This document shows, piece after piece, positions 34,542 through 42,474 of a DNA stretch of 64,000 nucleotides. Origin of the DNA: Gammaproteobacteria bacterium. GTDB taxonomy: Bacteria > Pseudomonadota > Gammaproteobacteria > Thiotrichales > Thiotrichaceae. The DNA lies in assembly GCA_018822845.1 (NCBI GenBank), contig JAHJJD010000052.1, positions 34,956 through 98,955 on the forward strand. The letters run 5' to 3'. The notes beneath the pieces are model-generated. The model did not search any database, had not been told where the DNA came from, and saw only the letters and a program-made list of their open reading frames with translations. Each line of letters opens with the position of its first letter. Position 1 is the stretch's first letter. A program made the translations under genes and the position numbers.

Positions 34542-35906
34542 TTACCAAGCGCCGCCAACGGCCTTGTACAAGCTGATGATTGCCTGGGTGTTATCCGCCT
34601 GCGCGGACAGCAGGCTTTCCTGCGCGCTCAGGGTTGATCGCTGTGCATCCAGCACATTCTGGAAATCGGTGGTGCCCGCTTCATAACTCAGCTTTGCCAG
34701 ATTTTCCCCGCTACGGGCGAGTTCCACATTCCTCACCAGCAAAGGCTGCTGCTGGCGGTTGGCTTGCAGGCTGGAAAAGGCATTCGCCACGTCTTTCAGC
34801 GCGGTCAGCACGGCTTTCTGGTAGCTGGCGACGGCCTGTTCACGCGCGGCGTCACGGCTTTCCACCTGCTGTTTCAGCCGCCCGCCGTCAAACAACGGCG
34901 CACTGATGGAAGCCAGCATGGAACGCGCAATGGTGGCCGGGTCAAACAGGTCGGCAAAATTCAGGCTGCTGACGCTAAGTGAGCCGCCCAGATTGAAACT
35001 CGGGTAAAGGTTGGCCTTGGCTTCGCCTACCCGCAAGGCTGCTGCCGTGATCTTGTATTCGGCGGCGCGGATGTCGGGGCGTTGGCGCAAGGCGTTGGCC
35101 GGAACATTGCTGGCCAGTTGCACAGCTGCGGTTGGAATGGGTTTGGCGGTAGCCAGGCGGGTTTTGAGCGCTTCCGGCCCTTTGCCGGTCAGGGTTGCCA
35201 GCGCGTGCTGCGCCTGGGTAACGCTGTTTTCCAGCGCCGGAATCTGCGCCTGTGACTGCCCCAGGCTCAGGCTGGCCTGATCCGCTTCCAGCCCGCTGCT
35301 CAACCCTGCCTGCTGCTTGAGGCTGACCAGCCGCACGGTTTCTGCCCGTGAGGCAAGGCTCTGGCGGGAAACGGCCAGCCGCGCCTGTGCCAGCCGCAGA
35401 CTGACGTAACTGCTGGCGACTTCGGCGGCGAGCGAGGCTTTTACGTCTTCCACACTGGCGGTTGCCACCTGCAAGTCGGCTTCCGATGCATTGCTGGCGA
35501 GGCGGTTGCCACCGAAAATATCGGCTTCCCAACTGGCGTCGAGGTTCGCGCCGTAATTGTCATTGCCGCTGCTGCGTCGCGCTGAACCACCTGCCGACAG
35601 GCTGGGCAGCAGGCTTGCTCCGGCAATCACCCGTTGCGCCCGTGCTGAGCGCAAACTGGCTTGCGCCGTCTTGATGTCAGGGTTGGCCTGCAAGGCTTCC
35701 TGAATCAGCGCCGTCATGAGCGGGTCGTTGAAACGCTGCCACCAGGCCGCCTGGATGGGCGCACGGCTGGCAGTAGAGCCAGTCTGGATGCGGGTAGAAG
35801 TATCTTGCAGCGCCGTATCATGCATGCTGGCAGAGGGGGTGCAGGCAGTCAGGGCAAGGCACACTGCCGCACTGGTCAGGAGGAGAGCCGGTTTACGCAA
35901 CATCAT
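34542..35906 (-). CDS. NodT-family outer-membrane efflux lipoprotein
   Basis: A 454-residue TolC/NodT-like channel. The signal MMLRKPALLLTSAAVCLALTACTPS has a lipobox (LTAC). The OEP repeats are visible (ALIQEALQANPDIKTAQASLRSARAQR and the later RPDIRAAEYKITAAALRVGEAKANLYPS). I use the ATG at 35906, preceded by AAAGGATC; the frame extends to 35942. It is the first gene of the exporter operon (channel, adaptor, ATPase, permease). An array of GTAAA/GTAAG boxes lies 44-98 bases upstream, suggesting CpxR-type control. Confidence 0.9.
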   Translation of the reverse strand: MMLRKPALLLTSAAVCLALTACTPSASMHDTALQDTSTRIQTGSTASRAPIQAAWWQRFNDPLMTALIQEALQANPDIKTAQASLRSARAQRVIAGASLLPSLSAGGSARRSSGNDNYGANLDASWEADIFGGNRLASNASEADLQVATASVEDVKASLAAEVASSYVSLRLAQARLAVSRQSLASRAETVRLVSLKQQAGLSSGLEADQASLSLGQSQAQIPALENSVTQAQHALATLTGKGPEALKTRLATAKPIPTAAVQLASNVPANALRQRPDIRAAEYKITAAALRVGEAKANLYPSFNLGGSLSVSSLNFADLFDPATIARSMLASISAPLFDGGRLKQQVESRDAAREQAVASYQKAVLTALKDVANAFSSLQANRQQQPLLVRNVELARSGENLAKLSYEAGTTDFQNVLDAQRSTLSAQESLLSAQADNTQAIISLYKAVGGAW

Positions 35907-35949
35907 GTCGATCCTTTTGCTATTTCTTTCGATATAGCGCAAGTGTCGC

Positions 35950-36004
35950 GTAAGTGCCCGTAAAGGTGGGTAAGGTGAATGTAAAGATATGTAAAATCTG
36001 TAAA
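35950..36004. promoter_or_regulatory. Array of CpxR-like boxes upstream of the exporter operon
   Basis: On the plus strand GTAAG, GTAAA, GTAAG, GTAAA and GTAAA start at 35950, 35960, 35970, 35981 and 35991, with another GTAAA at 36000. Spacing is 10, 10, 11, 10 and 9 bases. The known CpxR site is GTAAA-N5-GTAAA. The array lies between the start of the NodT-like gene and the 3' end of the receiver gene. Confidence 0.7.
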
Positions 36005-36025
36005 GACGGGTGATACGCCCGCAAA

Positions 36026-36388
36026 TCAGCCCGCCATCGCCCTGTCAATGGCGTCAAACAGGTCGTCACCATCAAACGGTTTTTTGAGGAAGTCGAAAAC
36101 ACCAGCTTTGCGTGCTTCTTCGACAGCCATGCTGCCACCATGCCCGGTCATAATGATGACGGGCACTGAATAGCCATGCTGGTGCAGACGCCGAGCCAGA
36201 TCAAGCCCGGAAAAACCGGGCATGCGCAAATCCGCCAACACGCAGTCAGCCACCTCAGGGTCAAATGCTGCCTCGAAAGCAACTACGGATGCATAAGGGC
36301 GCGCTTCAATATTCCCTGATTCCAGCAAAAATTCGACAGACGCACGCACATCATCGTCATCATCGACGACGTACACTACTCTTTTCAT
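36026..36388 (-). CDS. Single-domain response regulator (FixJ-type receiver)
   Basis: A 120-residue receiver with no output domain. The acidic triad is at VVDDDDD (residues 7-11), the phosphorylation site is Asp53 in CVLADLRMPG, and the Lys is in FLKKPFDGDD. Sequence resembles the receivers of FixJ/NarL regulators. Its start overlaps the stop of the large CheB-CheR kinase by 4 bases, so it is probably the kinase's direct phosphoacceptor. Without a DNA-binding domain it must act through a partner or as a phosphate relay. Confidence 0.88.
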   Translation of the reverse strand: MKRVVYVVDDDDDVRASVEFLLESGNIEARPYASVVAFEAAFDPEVADCVLADLRMPGFSGLDLARRLHQHGYSVPVIIMTGHGGSMAVEEARKAGVFDFLKKPFDGDDLFDAIDRAMAG

Positions 36389-39300
36389 GATGCTATCTCC
36401 TCCTCATCCATGCCTGCAACAGGCAGGATGATCAGGAAACTCATGCCGCGTTCAGGGTTTGGATATGCAGATAAACTCCCCCCATGAGCTTCAATGATGG
36501 TTCGGGAGATGGAATTCCCCAGCCCCATCCCGTGCGGCTTGGTTGTGAAGAAAGGCTGGAACAGCTTGTCCAGCTCCTGCTCCGACATGCCGATTCCCGA
36601 ATCCATGACAATTATCTCAATATTCCCGTCCTGATTCTGCCGGGTTTGTACGACCAATTCCTGTGGCTGCCCCTTGCTGCCTGACATGGCGTCCATGGCA
36701 TTGCGCACAAGATTCAGCAATACCTGTTGAATCTGGATCACGTCCACGGCTATTTTCGGCAAGGTTTCGTCCAGTTTGTATTGAATATCCACGCCGACCA
36801 GCCTGGCTTGCGGGTTCCACATTTGTGCCGCATCGTGGATCAACTGGTTGATGTCCGCCAGGGTCTTGGTTGGCTTGCCACCCTGAATGAAGGCACGTAG
36901 CCGGTGGATGATTTCACCAGCACGGTTGGACTGGGCGGAAAGCTTGTCCAGCACCGGAATCAGCTTGTCCGGTTCCACCGCGCCATGTTCCAGCAGGCGA
37001 CGCATGCCCTTGGCATAGTTGGCAATGGCCGCCAGCGGCTGGTTGATTTCATGCGCCAGACCGGCTGCCATTTCCCCCGCCACTGCGACCCTGCCAAGAT
37101 GCGCCAGTTCGGTCAGTTGCTGGCGGGCAGCTTCCTCGGCTTTCTTGCGGGTGGTGATGTCGATGCAGGTGAAAATATAGCCGAGGAAACGGGAAGTCGG
37201 CGTGGAGCGCGGCACGCCCTTGCCCAGCAGCCAGTGGTATTCACCGTCCTGCCCCTGCAAGCGCCATTCGATCTCGAAAGGCTGCCGGGCAGGGAGGGAT
37301 TCCTCCAGCAGGCGCAGGAACCCGGTCTTGTCGTCAGGGTGAAGCAGTTGGGTCCAGTCGTTCTGCCTTCCCTCTGCCTGCGTCCAGCCAGTGAAATCAA
37401 GCCAGTGCTGGTTGAACCACTCAGGGTTTCCCTCGGAATCATACAGCCAGACAAACGCAGCGGTATTGTCGCTCATGTAGCGGAACCGCTCCTCGCTTTC
37501 GGTCAGCAGGTTTTGGGTACGGACACGCTCGGCCACCCGCCCCAGTTCCACCCCAACCTGCGACAGCACATCCAGCAGTTCGGGGTCTTCCGCCAGCAAT
37601 TCGTGCGTAAACAGTTCGATGGTGGCGAGCGCCTCGTCACCCGCAATGACCGGGAAAGCCACCAGGGTTTTCAGATCCAGAGCCTTCAATATCTGATAAC
37701 GGGAACAATTTGCCGCGAAATCCGGCTCGTTGAGCCAGCAGATGCGCCTGCCCGTACTGACCTGCCCGATGATGTGGCTTTCCGCGCCCAGTTCCAGCTC
37801 TTCCGTGGCGCTGATCAGGGATTGATAACGCCTGTGGGCTTCTGCCGACCAGACGCCTGCATGCACCAGACGGTGTTCCTTGTCAGTCAGCAGATAGGCG
37901 TGGCCAGCGGGCCAGCCGAGGAAGATGCACAGCCGCTCAATGGCTGCGGCAAATGCGGGGGCGACGCTATCGGCATGATTGGCGATTTTTGCCACATCCT
38001 TCAGTAACTCATGGATGCGGGTGCGTTTTGCCACCCGCTCTTCCAGCGTGCGGTTCGCCTGCACGAGTTCCAGCTGTGCCAGCTTCAGCGGGTTGATGTC
38101 GACCCAGGTAACGACCACCCCGTCGATGCGGTTATCTTCCGTCCGGTAGGGCGTAATGCGTTGCAGGAACCAGCGCTCATCCTGTGTCTGCACTTCCCGC
38201 TCGATGGCTTCCAGCTTGTCCAGCACCCGCCCCACATCATCCCGCAGGCAAGGCGCGCGCACCAGGGTGGCGATGTCCTCGACGCAGCGCCCCGCATCCG
38301 ACGGGATCAGTTTCAGCAGCCGGGTGGTGGAAGGGGTGAAACGCTTGATGCGGAAACGGGTATCAAGGAACAGCGTGGCCAGGTCGGTGCTACTGAACAG
38401 GTTGGTGAGGTCATCATTGGCGGCGGCCAGCTCGCTCACCTTGTCCTGCAACTGGTTGTTGACAGTATTGAGTTCCTCGTTGACCGACTGCAACTCTTCC
38501 TTGGAGGTCTCCAGTTCCTCGTTGGTGGATTGCAGCTCCTCGTTCATCGACATGATTTCTTCGTTGGAAGCCTTGAGTTCCTCATTGGAGCTTTCCAGCT
38601 CTTCGATGGTGCTTTGCAGGTCTTCGCGGGTGCCTGCCAGTTCGGCTTCCAGTTGGCGTACTACGCCTTCATCCACATCTGATTCAGCCACGCCTGCTGC
38701 GGTAGCCAGTTCGTGGGGCATGAACGCCACCAGCAACAAACCGCTGTCAAGCTTGGCGCTGGTTTTCACCGGGCTGACATGGATGTCGATGTGGCTATGG
38801 CCACCTTCCCGCCGCAGGCTGACGACCGTGGCCGTGGTGCGCATGTTTTCCCGCCGTGCCTTGAGTACAGCGGCGCGCAGCTTGGTGCGCAGGCCGTCGC
38901 GTGCCATGTAGATCAGGTTGTGGGTGGGTTCACCAGTCGGCTGGCTCAAATACTCGCCAGTGGAACCATAATAATAAAGTATCTGGTCATGCCGGTTAAC
39001 CAGCACCGCAGCCGGGGCGAATTCCTCCAGCAGCGCCTGTTGCGCCAGACTCGCGTGGGTCGGTGCTGGAGTGCCGGGCCGCAACGCTATTGAACGCCCC
39101 TCTTCCGACTGTATCGGGAATTCCACCCCGCCGGGATGCTGGGAGCCGATCCGCTGGTAAATCCGCCACTTTTTGTTGACTGTGCCGAACAGGCCGCTTT
39201 GCTGGCCAACCGTTTCCGAGCCACCCAGAAACAGGTAACCATCCGGCTTGAGGGCGAAATGGAATAGCGCAAACAGCTTTTTCTGGATTTCGGGCTTGAG

Positions 39301-40584
39301 ATAAATCAGCAGGTTGCGGCAACTGATCAGATCCAGTTTCGAGAACGGCGCATCACGTACCACGTTTTGCGTTGCAAACACGATGGCCTCGCGCAAGGGT
39401 TTGATGACCTGATAGCCATCGCCCAGCTTGATGAAAAAATGCTCCAGACGCTGCGGTGTCATATCGGTGGCAATACTTTCCGGGTAAACGCCGTTGCGTG
39501 CCGTTTCCAACGCCTCCTCATCAAGGTCAGTAGCGAATATCTGCAATTTCGTCCCACCACCCTGCGCCCGCAGGCGTTCCAGAAACAGGATGCCGATGGA
39601 ATACGCTTCCTCGCCGCTGGCACAGCCGGGAACCCAGATGCGCAGCACATCGTCGCTGCCCGCTTCACGCACTAGCCACTCCACCACGTTTTCCTCCAGC
39701 GCCTTGAACGCCGCCTCATCGCGGAAAAAGCTGGTCACACCGATCAGCAAATCGCGTGACAGCAGGGTAACTTCGTCCGGGGTGGCGCGCAGATAGGTAA
39801 TGTAATCGGCGGGTTGTTCGATCTGCTTCAGGCCCATGCGGCGCTGGATGCGGCGGGTCAGCGTGCCCTTCTTGTAGCAGTGGAAATCGTAATTGGCGCG
39901 CGCACGCAGGATGCCCAGCACGGTTTGCAGGTAATCCGCCTCCTCATCCTGTGTGGCGGCAGCCTGCTTGATATAAGGGTGGCGGATGTAATTGACCAGC
40001 TTGGCTGGCATGTCCTCCACGTCAAGTATTTCATCCACCACACCAGTGTGGATGGCATTGCGCGGCATACCGTCATACTGGGCGCTGGCGGGTGACTGCG
40101 CCATCACCATGCCACCGTGTTCCTTGATCGCCTTGATGCCCTGGCTGCCGTCGGAACCGGTGCCGGACAGGATGATGCCGATGGCCTTTCCCTGCCGGTC
40201 TTCCCCCAACGAGCGGAAGAAGAAATCGACCGCCATGCGCATCCCGCGCCGTTCCACCGGGTCGCTCAGCTTGAGTACGGCATTTTCGATGAACAGGTAT
40301 TTGTTGGGCGGAATGACGTAGACATGGTTGGGTTCGGCTGGTGTCGCCTCATTTACCTGCGACACGGGCATTGGGGTGAAATTTGCCAACTGTTCCGCCA
40401 ACAGGCTTGTGTGGTTGGGGTCAAGGTGCTGGATTAGCACGAAACTCACCCCGGTATCGTCGGGCATGATCCTGAACAATTGTTTCAATGCTTCCAGCCC
40501 ACCAGCCGATGCTCCTATCCCCACGACAACTGATGATACGCCCTTGCCTGAATGCTGTTCAGCCACTGCTTTGCTGGATGACAT
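36385..40584 (-). CDS. CheB-CheR-PAS-GAF-PAS hybrid with histidine kinase
   Basis: A 1399-residue signalling protein. In order: a CheB methylesterase domain (GASAGG Ser26, QHLDPNH, TGSDGSQG), a CheR methyltransferase domain (about 210-480, LDLISCRNLLIYL), a long coiled coil (about 640-730, repeating SxNEELxS units), PAS, GAF (about 860-1010), PAS, and a HisKA/HATPase kinase with AHEINQPLAAIANY near residue 1165. This is a known bacterial architecture, of largely unknown input. No chemotaxis receptor or CheA gene is near. It is followed by a single-domain receiver, with overlap, and preceded by two hybrid kinases. Confidence 0.9.
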   Translation of the reverse strand: MSSSKAVAEQHSGKGVSSVVVGIGASAGGLEALKQLFRIMPDDTGVSFVLIQHLDPNHTSLLAEQLANFTPMPVSQVNEATPAEPNHVYVIPPNKYLFIENAVLKLSDPVERRGMRMAVDFFFRSLGEDRQGKAIGIILSGTGSDGSQGIKAIKEHGGMVMAQSPASAQYDGMPRNAIHTGVVDEILDVEDMPAKLVNYIRHPYIKQAAATQDEEADYLQTVLGILRARANYDFHCYKKGTLTRRIQRRMGLKQIEQPADYITYLRATPDEVTLLSRDLLIGVTSFFRDEAAFKALEENVVEWLVREAGSDDVLRIWVPGCASGEEAYSIGILFLERLRAQGGGTKLQIFATDLDEEALETARNGVYPESIATDMTPQRLEHFFIKLGDGYQVIKPLREAIVFATQNVVRDAPFSKLDLISCRNLLIYLKPEIQKKLFALFHFALKPDGYLFLGGSETVGQQSGLFGTVNKKWRIYQRIGSQHPGGVEFPIQSEEGRSIALRPGTPAPTHASLAQQALLEEFAPAAVLVNRHDQILYYYGSTGEYLSQPTGEPTHNLIYMARDGLRTKLRAAVLKARRENMRTTATVVSLRREGGHSHIDIHVSPVKTSAKLDSGLLLVAFMPHELATAAGVAESDVDEGVVRQLEAELAGTREDLQSTIEELESSNEELKASNEEIMSMNEELQSTNEELETSKEELQSVNEELNTVNNQLQDKVSELAAANDDLTNLFSSTDLATLFLDTRFRIKRFTPSTTRLLKLIPSDAGRCVEDIATLVRAPCLRDDVGRVLDKLEAIEREVQTQDERWFLQRITPYRTEDNRIDGVVVTWVDINPLKLAQLELVQANRTLEERVAKRTRIHELLKDVAKIANHADSVAPAFAAAIERLCIFLGWPAGHAYLLTDKEHRLVHAGVWSAEAHRRYQSLISATEELELGAESHIIGQVSTGRRICWLNEPDFAANCSRYQILKALDLKTLVAFPVIAGDEALATIELFTHELLAEDPELLDVLSQVGVELGRVAERVRTQNLLTESEERFRYMSDNTAAFVWLYDSEGNPEWFNQHWLDFTGWTQAEGRQNDWTQLLHPDDKTGFLRLLEESLPARQPFEIEWRLQGQDGEYHWLLGKGVPRSTPTSRFLGYIFTCIDITTRKKAEEAARQQLTELAHLGRVAVAGEMAAGLAHEINQPLAAIANYAKGMRRLLEHGAVEPDKLIPVLDKLSAQSNRAGEIIHRLRAFIQGGKPTKTLADINQLIHDAAQMWNPQARLVGVDIQYKLDETLPKIAVDVIQIQQVLLNLVRNAMDAMSGSKGQPQELVVQTRQNQDGNIEIIVMDSGIGMSEQELDKLFQPFFTTKPHGMGLGNSISRTIIEAHGGSLSAYPNPERGMSFLIILPVAGMDEEEIAS

Positions 40585-40610
40585 GAATATCCTTTAAACG
40601 CTTTGTTTCA

Positions 40611-42173
40611 TTATTGTGCCGACAGGCCGTCGAGCATTTGCTCCAGCTCCTCCAGATCCACAGGTTTGGACATGTGGCGGTTAAAACCGGCTTCCTCTGC
40701 CATGCGTCTGTCTTCTTCCTGACCGTAGCCGGACAAGGCCACGATCAGTGTGCCGGTCAATCCGCCCTGGCGTATGGCCCGACACGCCTCATAGCCGTTC
40801 AGGTAAGGCAAACCAATGTCCAGCAGTATGACCCTGGGTTTTTCCGCCAGCGCCATTTCCACCGCCTGCCGCCCGTCGTGGGCCAACAGCACTTCATGGC
40901 CAAGCAGCCTGAGCAGCATGGCCATACTGTCGGCCACATCCATATTGTCTTCCACCAGCAGGATGCGCAGCCCAGTGCTTGCTTTGCTCAGGTTACAGCT
41001 TGCACCGCTATCCCTGACAGGTTGTTTTTCCGGCAGGCAAGGCAAATGGACGGTGAAAGTGGCACCTTGGCCACGCCCGGCGCTATAGGCTTCAACCCGG
41101 CCACCATGCATTTCCACCAGATTCCTGACCAGCGACAGGCCAATGCCCAGACCGCCATCCGAGCGGTCAAGGTTGGGATCTGCCTGATAGAACAGGTTAA
41201 ACAGGTTGGTCAGTGACAGCGGGTCTATGCCCCGCCCATTATCGCTGATATGGATGACAGCTTCATGGCCGCCATCCTGATTGACCACCTGCTCTGTACG
41301 CAACTCAATTGCGCCACCCTTGTCGGTGTATTTGGCAGCGTTATTCAGCAGGTTGCTGATTACCTGCCCCAAGCGGGCAGCATCGCCAGCAAGACGTATG
41401 GTTTGCATCGGCATAGCCACATTGAGTTTGTGCTGGCGGGATTCGATAAGAGGCTGGCTCGTTTCCACCGCCTGCTGAATAACCGAAGCCAACTCAAGCA
41501 GCTCTTTCTGCATAGTGATCTTGCCACGGGAAACCCGTGATACGTCAAGCAAATCATCCACCAGGCGGGTCAACTGGCGAACCTGCCGGTCGATCAAGCC
41601 GGTAGCTTGCTCCAGCAATGGATTTTGCCCTCCGGTCATGCGCAGGATTTGCACAGCATTGCAAATGGGTGCCAGTGGATTGCGCAACTCATGTGCCAGC
41701 ATGGCCAGAAACTCATCCTTGCGCAGGTTGGCGTCCTTGAGCGCCAATTCGGCCAGTTTGCGCCCGGTAATATCCTGGGTAATGCCGAAACCGCCCACCA
41801 ACCCACCATCCGGGCCGAATTCCAGATAGGCTTTTTCCCGCACCCATTTGAGCTGCCCGTTAACGACGATCCTGTGCTCAATGTCATAGGGTTCACCACG
41901 CAGGCCAGCTTGCCATTGCGCATCAACATATTCGCGGTCGTCAGGGTGGACGATTTGCAGAAAGCCTTCGTAGCTCATTGGTGTGCCTTCCGCTACACCA
42001 AAAATGCGGTGGTTTTGTTCCGACCAGGTTAATACATTCTGGCGTACATCCAGCCGCCAACTGCCGATCTGACCAACCTCCTGGGCGCGGTTGCAGTCTT
42101 CCTGACTCTGGAGCAACACCTCTTCGAAAGTCTGTGGGAAACTCTCTTTTCCTTCATGCTCTATTTTTTGCAC
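40611..42173 (-). CDS. PAS hybrid histidine kinase with C-terminal receiver
   Basis: A 520-residue soluble kinase. It has one PAS/PAC domain (about 35-145), a HisKA domain with FLAMLAHELRNPLAP, a HATPase domain (NLLNNAAKYTDKGG and DGGLGIGLSLVRNLVEMHGG) and a receiver (LRILLVEDN, phospho-Asp in ILLDIGLPYLNGYE). No membrane helices, so it senses a cytoplasmic signal. It lies 26 bases upstream of the CheB-CheR kinase on the same strand and is closely related to the hybrid kinase at 42475-45222 in its kinase and receiver parts. Confidence 0.9.
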   Translation of the reverse strand: MQKIEHEGKESFPQTFEEVLLQSQEDCNRAQEVGQIGSWRLDVRQNVLTWSEQNHRIFGVAEGTPMSYEGFLQIVHPDDREYVDAQWQAGLRGEPYDIEHRIVVNGQLKWVREKAYLEFGPDGGLVGGFGITQDITGRKLAELALKDANLRKDEFLAMLAHELRNPLAPICNAVQILRMTGGQNPLLEQATGLIDRQVRQLTRLVDDLLDVSRVSRGKITMQKELLELASVIQQAVETSQPLIESRQHKLNVAMPMQTIRLAGDAARLGQVISNLLNNAAKYTDKGGAIELRTEQVVNQDGGHEAVIHISDNGRGIDPLSLTNLFNLFYQADPNLDRSDGGLGIGLSLVRNLVEMHGGRVEAYSAGRGQGATFTVHLPCLPEKQPVRDSGASCNLSKASTGLRILLVEDNMDVADSMAMLLRLLGHEVLLAHDGRQAVEMALAEKPRVILLDIGLPYLNGYEACRAIRQGGLTGTLIVALSGYGQEEDRRMAEEAGFNRHMSKPVDLEELEQMLDGLSAQ

Positions 42174-42474
42174 GATTACGTCCCCTTTATACTCGCCTTT
42201 TCAGGCATACAGGCGGTAAGTCACTTTTATATTTGATGGCAAAACCACAAGGATAGTGAAACAAATGCTACGCATCCAGCCATTTTTGTCAGTCGGTGGA
42301 TATAAATCAATATTTCCACGCTGCCCCTTGGCATCCGCTAAAATATTGTAATCATGGTAATAAATTAAACTAACCCGCTCCATGCACTGCCAACCGCCGA
42401 GATTTTTTGTCATCACCAAGAGTAAAGCGTAGAGCACATGCCGCTCCGGTTTCAGCCCTCAACAAGGCAGGAAA
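42174..42474. other. Intergenic gap without a recognised gene
   Basis: About 300 bases between two minus-strand hybrid kinases. The region is richer in A and T than its flanks and probably holds the promoter of the downstream kinase. I see no convincing small gene, terminator or repeat. Confidence 0.5.
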